Of a stretch of DNA of 64,000 nt, positions 10,654 through 22,291 are shown piece after piece. The position numbers and the translations under genes are program-made. Source of the stretch: Fennellomyces sp. T-0311. Taxonomy: Eukaryota > Mucoromycota > Mucoromycetes > Mucorales > Lichtheimiaceae. Below the pieces are notes generated by a model. It worked only from the letters and a program-made list of their open reading frames with translations. It did not search any database and was not told where the DNA came from. Location: positions 62,001 through 126,000 of the forward strand of contig JALLLT010000018.1 in assembly GCA_025266875.1 (NCBI GenBank). The letters run 5' to 3'. The stretch's first letter is position 1, and each line of letters opens with the position of its first letter.

Positions 10654-12676
10654 AGGTTTCCGGCCGGATGTTAATGACAAAAAAAGTAGCACAAAATTCC
10701 CATGCACCCGCAGTAATCCCTTTAGCCCGAAGCAATTTGTAAAAGAAAACTTCGCTACTGGCCCTGTGGCCTTTTTCCAAGCAGGTAGGTACATTGCAAG
10801 TGCGCAAACGGCAGCGACCGTGTTGTACCGAAACGTTGTGACGAAAATCGCGAACGATGGCAACTACCCCGATGCCTAGGGCTGGGCGAAGGAGGTCCTC
10901 GAATATGATTTTATTGTACGTATGGTTAAAGTTCGATCGGAAACTGCGAGGTAACATTACATGGCGTAGATTTTGTTGACGGAAGATGTTCAGGAGCACT
11001 GGCTGCGGGCTTCCCAAAGCAACCGTGTATCCAGTGAATTCCAAATGAACAATCATTTTGCTGTCGACTTTGCGCAAAACCAGAGCTCCTCCTCCTCCTC
11101 TCCCGCGAGGCAGGGGTACCAGCGTAAGTCTACTCTTCTGTGTCAAACACTGTATAATACTTAGCAAAAATCCAGGATGTTAAGATTACACTTACAGCAG
11201 AAGCAACCGATGGCATCATCCTATGAGATGGTGGCAATTCGGCTGGTTATATAATCAAGAGCGAAGCAGCGCACCGGTACTATGACTACCATTCGTCCAA
11301 TCCTGCTGAGAAGAACATAATCTTGTATGTTGAACAGTGATAAAAAATTATATCCAGGAATAATTTGTTATTTGACACATTTACTTATAGTCTCGGCATC
11401 AATGGGATCCTTGACTTGGGGAACGACAAGACTAATGGCCAAATACCGCTTTTCGAAAAGGAAGAATGGGGAAGGCTTTTGGAGCTTTTCCCCACTCCAA
11501 ACCTTGATGAGCATTATATTGTCAAGGACGATCAATTTATAAAATACTCTACGCAAATCGAACAGGTATCGTAGATTGAAAAATATATATATATTAATGA
11601 AGTGGCATACTGACGGATATCTATAGATCTTCTACCAGAAAAAGTACAGTTTTGCTGTATTTAGGGCAGCGCAATGCGACTACCAAAGCGATGCCGATGT
11701 TCCAAAGCTTGCCGCCTTTACTGGGATTTGTATGTTCTACCCTAGCTTTCGAAAGGTCGTTTATGTCGTTAACGTACTCTTCAGCATCAATGTCTAGAAT
11801 ATCACAAGTATGCGCTTGTTCCTAGTGGTCCTGCACTCAGTGAAGCCGACTATATTGTGGGGTAACCTGCTTGAAACTGTATTTCGAGACTCCAGTCTCC
11901 GATGTGCCTGGTATGAGAACAAGTACATTGACTAGCAAGTACATCAAGATTAACAGAGAGTATTTAGAGGGAGAAACACAATACATTGCTGCCCAGGCAA
12001 CAAACAATACTACGGTCATCAAGACAGATTTGAGGATAATTGACAACAACGTATGCGAATACTCCACCGGAGAGTTTGCTCTGTCTCTCCCAGAAGCAGT
12101 GAAAATATCCACTGATCGGAATAAACTGCTGATTGAGGGAAAGTTCATGCTTAACCGAATCGTTGGAGATGGATTGAAAGCAGTTTTACCTTTCCATGTT
12201 GCAGGTATGCTTTACTTTAAGTGTATATTCTTAATTTACAATGCTAACAAAAACAACAATAGGTTTGGAAGCAAAAGTAATTGCGTTGTCTCTTGTTGCA
12301 GATGGATTGTATGTGGGGCACACGGTCGCTCAAGTTGTGTTGCCGGTGCGCATAAGAGATTTTTAGTAGGATAAAGGAAGCCCTTATTTCTGTTCTGTTC
12401 CAGTATAGAGTAAGTTATCTATTCAGTCTTTACGAAGATACGCTTACCTCTTCCCATCTTCGCCGTTCCTAGGATTATATTGATACGTTATACGATGACC
12501 ACCGAGGCGCCGTGGAAAAGACGAAAAGGAACAAAAAGGGTTTATGGTGTGCAACAAATGATACGCCATCTTCAGAAGAGGCACAGCTACCAGATCCTGC
12601 ATGGGTCCGCGAGGGATGGATGTATCCGCGTGAGAACTCCCCTCTTCCTCCTCCACCTGCTTCCTTTATTTCATAA
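10654..12676 (+). pseudogene. Copy A of an unrecognised tandem gene family (decayed)
   Basis: First of five head-to-tail copies of one multi-exon gene. Exons read FSPKQFVKENFATGPVAFF, LTEDVQEHWLRASQ, LGINGILDLGNDKTNGQI, YHKYALVPSGPALSEADY, KTDLRIIDNNVCEYSTGEFA with DRNKLLIEGK, then the conserved tail WVREGWMYPRENSPLPPPPA and stop at 12674-12676. Introns of about 50-60 nt match those in copy C. It is broken: in-frame TAG at 10877-10879 where copy C has CAG and copy E has CAA, TGA at 11224-11226 where copy E has CGA, and a short deletion near 11,858 that shifts the frame before the WGNLLETVF block. I recognise no named domain. A His/Lys/Glu pattern (D-R-I, GE-A, K--IEGK) faintly recalls a nuclease fold, which is speculation. 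Confidence 0.65.
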
Positions 12677-13329
12677 ACTACCGCTCCTTGTAAGTAGCAT
12701 CGCAGTACGCCTACACTCAACGGTACAGTAACATATTCAATAGCCTCAATTTATAAATAGCTCATCTTCACTTCTCGTATTTTTTTTATTTGTTCTGATT
12801 TTTAATCTGTGACATAACATCTCTATTTTCGCGCTGCTCTGAGAAGTTATTGTTCCCTTTATGGTACCACTTTTACTGATGCAAACGATTTATTATTTAA
12901 ATTAAAAAATCGACCAGCTGGCATCATATCATTCATACCATTGTCTTGTTCGATATATTGTGTGTGCATAGAGGTTGATAGCATGATTCGCAACTTGAGG
13001 CTTTTCATGGTCGTTGATCGTTTGAATGTGCGAATCCTCTTGGTTTCCATGCTGACAACAGGAGCGGCCCTTACTTCAAATCAGTTGGTGTCCCATGCTT
13101 TTCTTTTTCTTCTTGAAAATACGCTCGTCCTCCTTCCTCAATCAAACAAGCACCATCCGATCGAAAACCTTTACAAGTGCACATGATTGTTTACGATCCA
13201 ACACGCTCGCATGATCCTACGCTCCTAATCTTTCATTTGTTTTGCACCGAGGTAATATAGAGTATACTACAAGCCTGTTCCAAACCTTGTTTAAGAGGCT
13301 TTTGTATTATTGTGTCTCATTCAATATAA
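12677..13329. other. Spacer between array copies A and B
   Basis: No gene seen. The stretch around 13,125-13,170 (a TCCTCCTTCCTCAATCAAAC-like sequence) resembles one at about 18,555-18,590 downstream of copy C, so the duplicated unit may include 3' flanking DNA. Confidence 0.35.
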
Positions 13330-14115
13330 TTGGGGCAGCCTAAATCAGCTCGCAATGGACGAGGCAGCTTTGACTCTGGAAGGTGTTGCATGTTGGCCTC
13401 GTTACAAGCCTCCATATCACTTGTACTCCACGTTGATCTGGGAAACAACGAACTTGATTGCCCTATGTTGCTTTTCCATGCCAGAACTTACCGACTATCG
13501 CAACTAGTTCTCTCCGAATGCTAAGCAGATCGGACTGGTATTGTAGATTGCCCTATAGGTATTATAGATTAATGAAATGACATGCTGACGGATATATGCT
13601 CTTAGGATTTCACAAGAAGTACTAATCTCATATGGTGCTTACAGAAGCACGATGTGAATAAGAAAGCGAAGGAAACGTTGCCGCAGATTACCGGCTGTAT
13701 TGGGATTTGTAAGTGCTCTAGCGAAAGCTTGCTTATATATGTCGCCAGTGTACTTTTCAGCCTTAGCATCTGCCAACATCTGTCAATATCACCAGTATAC
13801 GCTTATTCCTAGCAGTGCTCCTCCCTCAGCAAGGCTGATTATACGTATTGTGAACGTGCGAGAAAATCTTGGTGAAACTGTGTTTTGAGACTCGGGTCTC
13901 CACTGCGCCTGGTATGGAATGCAGTATATTGAGTGGCAAGTGGCATGAAGGTTAACAGATTTTTAAGAGGCGAGCCGCGAGACGCATTGCACGCTGCCAA
14001 TGCTACGGACAGTACGACGGTTATCACGACGGAGTATGTATCATGTCATTGGCCGGCATGTCGATCAAGAGTACTCTACTGTAGAATTCTCTCGTTACCT
14101 GCAAGCGGTTGTTGA
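13330..14115 (+). pseudogene. Copy B of the tandem family (heavily decayed fragment)
   Basis: Only the middle third is recognisable. The stretch near 13,430-13,500 reads LHVDLGNNELDCPMLLFHA, matching the ILDLGN block of copies A and C. The sequence at 13,680-13,730 matches the exon end and donor before the SALxYH block, and 13,865-13,930 matches the LLETVFRDSSLRCAWY block at the nucleotide level. Numerous frame changes exclude a working product. N-terminal exons and the WVRE tail were not found. Confidence 0.55.
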
Positions 14116-15143
14116 AGTATTAACAGCTCGAACAAACGTACTCTATTCGGGATAAATGTTTAATAACAATGCTGGAAATGAAGCGATGCGCCATGCTGTT
14201 GGTGAATAGCAGTAGACGAATTGACCTACAATGTTTTTCGTATATTTGCTTGTTCTGCTTTTTTGAATGCCATCTACGTAGACACTTTACAAATGCCTAA
14301 GCGACAAAAAAGCGACTCAAAGCACACCCCTGCTTTATGCTCACCGCAAGCACAAAGGCCCGCTAAATGGTCCTCCACTGATGCTTGTGTGCACGTTTGT
14401 CGCTTGTCCAACCCTGAAGAGGGGGGGTGGAATGTGCCTTGGAACCCAGCTAGTCTCCGGTACGACTAGTAACAAGCGGTGTGCATACACAAACACATGA
14501 GAAAATGTAGGTTAGGCTTCCTTGGAACAGATTCGAGCTTGGTACAGCTGGGCAAACTTGTGAACCGTTTCATGGCTACGAGTTGACAAAGCATTACATC
14601 TTGTATGACCTTGCTATTGTGTTGTCATGGTAACGTCTCTATTATACTATATTAGCAACTTAGAAGGAAGGAAGGAAAAACCACACCAGCAATTACTAGC
14701 AACGATCTGTAGCAATTCGTTGAATTTGGAATTGATAAACTGATAAAATGGACCTTGATTTGTGAAACCAAAGCGCCAGTATTTCTTACCGGTGTGCTTT
14801 TTGCCAAACAAAATGCCATAGTGAAAATGAATGAGCTTGACACAAATAGGGACACTGCGGAATTGCGAAATGGTCTGGTTGCGGCTTGCCTCACCTGAAG
14901 ACGCGAATCGATAAAAAAGGAATAGTCTCTATGTACCTTTTAAGGAAAATAAACACAGCCCGAAATACCTGGTATCGAGCAGAAGATCGAGGTACCATCA
15001 TAGAGATTTTGCTGTCTGACATTTGCTTCTCTTTCATTCAAAGGGTAAGTTAGCCGGGAATGACTTTACTTTTCGCAGCTTTCCCTCTGTGAAAGTTCAA
15101 TTGCTCAGGTCCGTCACGCCTTCTTTTCGTCCACTGGTCATGT
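14116..15143. other. Intergenic region within the array
   Basis: No convincing gene. Short open frames on both strands (for example 14,652-14,894 minus) lack family resemblance. The region separates the decayed copy B from the MITE at 15,144. Confidence 0.4.
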
Positions 15144-15304
15144 CACTGCAAATAATTTCGATGGTTAAAAGTGGTTACAGCGGTTAAACATAAGCTTTTT
15201 AACCATTTATACTACCACTTTTAGCAACTCAAGCGGTTAAAAAGCTTATGTTTAACCACGTCAAAAAATCATTCACCAAAATTTACCAAAAATTATTTGC
15301 AGTG
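15144..15304. mobile_element. 161-bp palindromic MITE, copy 1
   Basis: Ends CACTGCAAATAATTT and, inverted, AAATTATTTGCAGTG. The interior is a long imperfect palindrome: GTTAAACATAAGCTTTTTAA near the left and its inverse near 15,233-15,258, so the single strand could fold back almost end to end. A second copy of exactly the same length lies at 51,393-51,553. No coding frame. It looks like a fold-back/MITE family; target duplications are not clear. Confidence 0.8.
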
Positions 15305-15850
15305 CTGGAAACCGATAACTTCTTCACAGATTCTACAGTTGGAGATGTACGCGGCTCGAAACTACTCTCAAAGCCAGTATACGATTATAAGTAGAGAACT
15401 GTTATGTAGCGGTATAATAGCTGGGGGAGCCAACCGTAGCGATCACATCATCGGATCATTTATTCGGTCTTTTCCAACCACTCACGCGTGCATTATACGC
15501 ATGCCTATCTATGCTTCTAAATAACACGCATAAAAGTATACATTTTCAATCATATTTTATGAGCCATTGAGGATGTATCTTATAAGATGTAGGCTGGCGT
15601 TAAGTGTGCCGCTGCCGTCCATAGGGCACATATCTTCGAATTCTCCTGGTTACACAACAATGCATTGTTGCCTTCAACATCTGATGCACAGCAATGCTGA
15701 TGTAAAGCTACCATAAACTTTCATGATGTACCGCTGTTATGTACCATCACCTGTGCTAAGTATATAGTTGATATTCCAGTCTCTAGGCAAAATTGAGTTA
15801 AGTGATAAAGTTATCAATAACAGAGCATGGTGATTAAACGGATGTACCAC
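15305..15850. other. Intergenic region upstream of array copy C
   Basis: No gene seen. It probably contains the promoter of copy C, although its start codon was not settled. Confidence 0.35.
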
Positions 15851-15851
15851 C

Positions 15852-18037
15852 ATGCTTAACGCGCCTTTCCGAAAAGGGAAGAATACGAGGATAAAAGTTA
15901 CCACAGTACAGTTTATTCGCTGGTTCTTCCTTTTCCTTCCAGCTTATTTTCTGCACTATAGTTTCCTTTCGACATTCGCATATCACTTACACCATGATAA
16001 CGTAAATTTGCTACTCGTAATATTGGTGATCCCGCTTACGATACGTCTTCCGTAGTCATAAGTTTGACCCAGATACATTCTTGAGAGACAACTACAGTGC
16101 AGGACCAGTCGCGTTTTTTAAGGCTGGCGAATATACTGCTGGCGCCCAGAAGCTAGCCACAAATTTGTACAAGACCATCGTTGCCAAAATAGCTGATGAC
16201 GAAACTTATCCTGAAGCACAGACCTGGGCGAAAGATGTTCTTGATTATGACTTTATCGTAAGTAGCACCTGTGTATTACAATAAAATAGTTAACGCTGCA
16301 CGTCGCTAGGTTCTTCAAACGGAGGATGTCCAGGAGCACTGGCTAAAAACGTCTCAGAGAGACCGCATGTCGAACGAGCTTCGAATGCATAATACACACG
16401 CTACCAGTTTTGCTGAAGAGTACCCTGAGAACTCCTCAACCTTTCTACGTCAAAAGGATCCCACACAAGCATATAAAGTAAGTAGGGGAGCTGTTGTAAG
16501 GGTCAATCACAGTCAATTCTTTCAGAAAATTTACCTATCGACAATCTATTTAGGAAACTGAAGTCACATTAAAAGCAGAGTCAACAGATCGCGTATATGT
16601 TAATGACAGTTGCGATTCTGTGGGCTACACTATCAAGAAAGTAGCAGCAGAGCGGTACTATGTTTACCATACATCTGATACTTCTATAAAGGCTGTTATC
16701 TCGTAAGTTTTTCATAGGAATCATAAAGATGTAAAGCGGAACTAAAGTGATATCAACTTTTGCCATACTTATTACTCGTAGACTTGGAATTAACGGCATC
16801 CTCGATTTAGGCAACACAGAGGTGGATAGCCAACGATTGTACTTTGATGACAACGAGTGGGCGCGTCTTCTCGAAGCTTTCCCGCCGCCAGAGTGCCCAC
16901 AGCATTGTGTTGCTGATAACAATTTGTTCTTGGAATACGCAAAACAGATAGAGAAAGTAACGTGTATGAGCAGCATGAAATGGAAACAATGGTATTTAAT
17001 TATTGTAACTATAGGAGTGGTCACAAAAAAACTACAATCTTGTCCGGCTTATGGCGGCAAAGTTTGAGTATCAGAGCAAAGGAGACATAGCAACAGCCTG
17101 TCACTTATATCAAGACTAGAAAGTACATTAGATCTAACAAATAATCTTTTTGGCTAACATGTGTGATTTTATTTCTAGTATTAATTTCTGGCAGTATCAC
17201 GAGTACGCCCTGACTTCTAGTGGCCCTACTCTCAGCAAAATGGACTATATCATAAAGATCTGGGGAAACCTTTTGGAAACTGTCTTCCGGAGCTCAAGCC
17301 TTCGATGCACTTGGTAAGCAAGCGATGAAATTTAGCGAGCTGTATATAAACACTAATCAATCTCGCAGGGAGGAGGATCAAGTCGTTTCCCAAGGAGTGT
17401 CAGCATACAATACCACTTTCATCAAATCCGATTTTAGCATTCTGGATCAGAGTGGACAAAAATTTTCTGCAGGAGCGTTCGTCCACTCACTTCCCACCGA
17501 AATGAACGCTTCAGCTGACCGTATTAAGCTACTTATTGAAGGAAAGGGTATGCTAAATGGCATGGTCAAGAACGGCGTAAAAACAGTTTTTCTTTTGCTT
17601 GTTGTCGGTATGTACTTGATATGGTGCGATTCTTCTTGTTCCGTAATCTAATAGCATAATAGGAATTGAGGCAAAAGTGCTTTCTCTGTCTCTTGTAGCA
17701 GATGGCCTATACATCGCTCACGACGTCTGCAGGATTGTGCTCCCAAAAAGTATCGCAGGGCTACACAGACTAAAATCTGATATAATTCCTGCTCTTTTTC
17801 AGTATCGAGTATGCTTATCGGATATTTCGCATCATCAGTTATTCATTCATTGGTGTTTAGGACTTTGTACTCAAATGCCATGGTATAGTCCAAGACGTAG
17901 CTGAGGCAAACAAGAGTAATAACCCTAATGCCCGCCAGAAGAACTCGCTCACAATGGCAATGTGGGTACGGGAAACATGGATGTATCCTCGCGATAACAC
18001 CTATCTTCCTTCCCCACCTGCATTCTTTATTGAATGA
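15852..18037 (+). CDS. Copy C of the tandem family, best-preserved member, unknown function
   Basis: The most complete copy. Coding blocks in order: KFDPDTFLRDNYSAGPVAFF (from about 16,064), AQTWAKDVLDYDFI, TEDVQEHWLKTSQRDRM, a glycine/valine block with RYYVYHTS, LGINGILDLGNTEVDSQ, NEWARLLEAFPPPECP, QYHEYALTSSGPTLS, IWGNLLETVFRSSSLRCTW, FIKSDFSILDQSGQKFSAG, DRIKLLIEGKGMLNGMV, a hydrophobic stretch VKTVFLLLVVGIEAK, VADGLYIAHDVCRIVLPKS, then WVRETWMYPRDNTYLPSPPA and stop at 18,035-18,037. Exons are joined by 50-65-nt introns. One doubt: an in-frame TAG at 17,117-17,119 lies just before an intron where copies A and B read through, so it may be a nonsense mutation or a shifted donor. The N-terminal exon is uncertain; ATG 15,852 is a candidate. 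I recognise no named domain. Confidence 0.6.
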
Positions 18038-19030
18038 ACTTGCGGCACCCATACAGTAACTCGTTGTATATCTACATACGCTCTAACACTTACACTTTTT
18101 CTGCTTCTCAAATCTTGCTACGTATCGATTATAAAGCGAAAATCACATGTACGGTGTGTCTTGGCTTTTGTCGTTCCGATAAAAGCTTTCATTGGTGAAT
18201 TTGTGGCAGACATCATGTCACATAGCAGCGCTCGTGCTCGCAGAGTCGCTACCACATCTGTTCAATGTATTAAGTAGAGTGAAACAAAAGCAGTTTATAA
18301 CCTTTAGAGAAACGATATCAGTGTTCACATGGTCAATACATGGTATAGCGATCATTGAAATTATGGAGTTTACGGATGTTTGTTGGGCTTGTGAAGTGAC
18401 ATTTTCTCCCTCCAAATTCACAGACGAACATAGGCTTGTAGGGAGACATCGATGCTTAAAGGATGCAGATGGGTTCTGATGTGGCTTTGGGAGGGCATTT
18501 TATCGATTTCCCATGGATCACATAACGGGAACTTATGTATTCATAAACGTTTGAACTTCCTCCTTTCTCAATCAAGCAGGCAACCTCGGCGCAAAGAGTC
18601 ATAACTGAGCATGATCCACCGCGTTGTGCGATTTATGCCACAGAATCTTCCATCTGGTCTCACGCCGAGATAAAATGAATGCAATCCCATTTGAAGCCTT
18701 GCCTCGCAGCGATTTGTCAATTCAAAATCATTGCGTCACCATTACGTTCTCGATCAGTTCACAAAGAACACGCCAGCAGATTAGCTTTGATTCTGACAGA
18801 GGCTTTATGTGACCTATCAACGGCATTTGGGGTTTAGGAACCGATACAAATGATAGATATATGCCTTTTTCCGTAAGAGTGTGCATCAGTCCTTCCCGAT
18901 CAAGGACGGCTAGCCATTCCTCCAATGCTAGAGCAAGATCGAACGGTTGGCGTAGACCGTGCAATATAAAGTAGTGGCCGTGATATCGTGATGGATGTGT
19001 TTATTGAGGTTCCATGAAGCAATACCGCCT
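18038..19030. other. Spacer between array copies C and D
   Basis: No gene seen; open frames are short and lack ATG or family likeness. The sequence around 18,555-18,590 resembles the spacer after copy A. Confidence 0.35.
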
Positions 19031-19420
19031 TGCGGCACGACATGACATTGTCCCAGCTTTCTCTCTGCAATGGAATCTGTAAGTATATTGGCTTTCCGTT
19101 GGTCATCCATCCGACTAATTAGCGCTTTTAGAGTAAATGTCACAATATACTCTTGCTTCCGCGGTTGCTCTCTTTGCAAGGCCGAAGGGTCTGAAGTAAC
19201 CTGCTTGAAACAGTCTTTCGGGCGTCTGGTCTCCGGTGCCCACATGAATATGACGCGTACAAGGGATCAATTACCAAGACAGCGGCCTACCAGACCACCG
19301 GCAACAATGTATACGTTTGTCTTCCTCCAGAATTTGCTTACTTGCTTCTGGACGAAGTAAAAGCATCGACTGACAGAACTAAACTGCTGACCGAGGAGAA
19401 TTTACTTCTCTAAAGGATCC
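19031..19420 (+). pseudogene. Copy D of the tandem family (3' fragment)
   Basis: The sequence at 19,198-19,250 matches the LLETVFRxSSLRC block of copies A and C (read here as LKQSFGRLVSGAH in a shifted frame). Bases 19,255-19,412 match the block around GEFA and DRxKLL (STDRTKLLTEEN). Frame changes and loss of all other exons make it a relic. It directly precedes copy E. Confidence 0.5.
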
Positions 19421-19539
19421 TCAAAAGTTGATCGAAACGATCCTTTCTTTCATACATGTCCCAGACAAGCGTCTTTGTTTGGAGTTGACACTGTCATCTC
19501 GACGTACTTTCGCCCGTCTTCTAACACACTTTTACTGCT

Positions 19540-21484
19540 ACCTTAACGCAGATATACTGCTGTCGTATATTGCAAGTCCACACAGGCGGCGACGGAGATG
19601 TACAAGGGCGCTGTTACAAAAATTGAGGGTTACGAAGACTGCCCACTGGAAGCGCAAGGCTGGGGAAAAGAGGCTCTGCAGTCCAACGTCATCGTAAATA
19701 TGATTGAAGTATTATCAGAGAAGAGCCACATAACGCTACATACTTATAGATTCTGAAAACTGAAGACGTACAAGCGCATTGGCTAGGGTGTCCTAAGGCA
19801 ACTGTACATCAAATGAATTACAGATGTACAGTGTTCTCGCTGCTGCCCTTGTACAAACGCAAAGCTCCCCTTCCCCATTTCCTGCATCCCCACCCCTCAT
19901 AAGCATCCGCAAACCCCAGAAAAAAAACATAACAGGGATACAAATGTAGTCTGATCTTCAGTACCAAGCACTGTATAACACTGGCAGCAAGAATTCAGGA
20001 GACAAAGGTCCTTCTTACCACTGGAGCAACCGACGGCATCGTCCTACGAGACGGCAGCAAATAGATATGCTTTAATATCAAGAATGAAGCAACAAAACAC
20101 TTTATGATGGTCATTCTTGTAACCCTGCGGATAAGGGCATCATAACGTATGTTGAATGGTTATCCAAAAGGTGTATACAAGAGTGACTTGTCATTCGACA
20201 CACTTACATATTGCTTTGGCGTCAATGGGGTCCTTCATTTGGGCAACAATAAGCCGGAAACCCACATATTCCTTTTCCGAAAGGACGAGCGGAGCCAACT
20301 TCTGGAGATGGTGGCCGCCCCAAAACTCGCCTCCCATCAAGTTGCCAAGGACGATTTCTTGGGCATGTCCAGGAGAACGAACAGCTATTCATTGTAGATT
20401 AAGCAATGCATATAAATTAGTGAAGTGGTATACTTACCAATGTCTATAGGAATTTCACACGAAGAACTGCCCTTTTGCCGCGCTCACAGCAGCGTAATGC
20501 GAGCGCAAAAGCAAGTGTGATGATCCCACAGCGAGCTTGCCGCCTATACTGGAACTTATAAATAGTATTCTACTTTTCGGACGGTCGTTTATGTCGCAAA
20601 TGTACTTTTCAGTATCAATATTTGGCAATATCACAAGTATGCACTTGTTCCCAGTGGACCCTCGCTCAGTGAAAGGGTTTACATTGGAAACTATGAGGAA
20701 ATCTACTGGAAACTACATCCAGAAACTCGGGTCTTCGATGTACTTGGTTTGAAATGGAATACATTGAGTGGCAAGTGTATCATGATTAACAAATATTTAA
20801 GGGGTGAGACCCACTGCACTGCTGCCAAGGCTACTAATAGTGCCGCGGTTATCAAGACTGATTTGAGGATTGTTGACAGTAAGCCATAGGGAAACTCCAC
20901 CGGAGAGTTTGTTCAGACCTTCTTCGGAATCCAGTAAAGTGTCGACAGACCGAACAAAGCTCTTGATCAAGTGGAAGTTCTTGTTGAGCTGAATTATAAA
21001 CGATGGATCGAAAATGGCCTTGCTTTCCCATGTTGCCGGTATGCTTTTTTCGAGGAAACATGATCAATTTGCGATACTAAGAAAAACTTCAATAGGATTG
21101 GGGGCCAAAGTTATTTCATCGTTTATTGTTGTAAATGGACTGTATGTTGCGCACACAGTTCTCAAAATGGTGGCGCCGGTTTCCATGCAGAAGTTCAAGA
21201 CGATCAAAGAGGTTTTGACTCCTAGGTTGTTCGAATATCGTGTACGTTTATTATGCTCAGTATATACAAGGATATGCTTTCAAAAATCCCGTGCCTTGGT
21301 GACCATCAAGGTAGCGCTGAAGCGGCGAAAAGAAAACAAGAAGGGCACATGGCGAGCAACAAGTGATAAATCATCAGCAGAAGAAACAGCCCTGCCACAA
21401 ATAATATGCTGGGTCCGCGAAGGATGGGTGTATTCGCACCAGAGCTCCTGGATCCCTCCCCTATCTTTACTCTTTAGACAATGA
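19540..21484 (+). pseudogene. Copy E of the tandem family (decayed but nearly full length)
   Basis: Begins with a frame-shifted counterpart of the YIASAQTAATVLY block (19,563-19,690), then TEDVQAHWLGCPKAT, TTGATDGIVLRDG, FGVNGVLHLGNNKPETHI, a LLEMVAAPKL block, KTDLRIVDS with STGEFV, DRTKLLIKWK, GAKVISSFIVVNGLYVAHTV and the tail WVREGWVYSHQSS. TAG at 20,888-20,890 and further stops and shifts interrupt it. The end at 21,482-21,484 follows the same tail motif as copies A and C. As the last member it marks the array's downstream limit. Confidence 0.6.
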
Positions 21485-22291
21485 GTCCCCCATACGAATA
21501 AAAAGACGATTATAGTAGCAGATCAAAACTTATATTTAGAGTTGAATTATGTAATCCATAAAGTATGACTCGTACCGCTGCGATCATTCGAATAAAATAT
21601 AGCTATTTTCTACTCTTGTTGAATAGATTATGCGTACATGAAAGCTGATGGTGTTGCCACACAAGTGTGGGCTTTCGGGTAACCGTTTGTCGACTTTTGA
21701 AGGCGATAGTCCTATTCAATGTGCCTGGTGCTCCATTTCCATGCATTTACGGCAAGAAGCAGACTTTACCGTAAATAGGAGCATTACTGTTTGCGCTGCC
21801 CTACTTATATAATAAGTGGGGCTCGGCAATTGAGTTTCAAGCGTGAAGGGTGGTGTTAATTATTGTTAGTCAAAGTCATAGAAGCAGCTGACGACAATGG
21901 AAGCTGATGAAGCTCATGTTGGAACTACTTGATAGTCGAATTCAATGGTAATAAGTTACCTAAACTTTTACATTTGGTTCATTTGTGGAATAGGATAGAA
22001 GGGCAACTAGTAGCACCGCCAAGAGAGGGGCTGTTAGCAAATTAGTTTTATACTGTGATTGCAATAGTACACAAGACCGCTCGATCATGCTTTTATCAAG
22101 TTCCGTTCACACTGAATTGCAAGCTATTTAAAACTATACACAACCACCGAATCTGAGGCCGCACGAAGTACACTCCCTTGGCAGTACCCAGTGCAGTATA
22201 GAGAACTTGTGCATGGAATCTTGCGCGCACTGCATTTTTGCTCGATTTTTGAAATCCAGCTGCATAATCTTTTTCTCTTTGCACACTTTTC
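21485..22291. other. Intergenic region, no gene seen
   Basis: AT-rich. It contains no open frame of note and presumably the promoter of the DUF155 gene that starts at 22,292. Confidence 0.4.

Noticed and set aside
14116..22291. CRISPR-like array or tRNA genes in the spacers
   Set aside because: No regularly spaced direct repeats and no convincing A/B-box pairs or cloverleaf were seen; this is a eukaryotic nuclear region.
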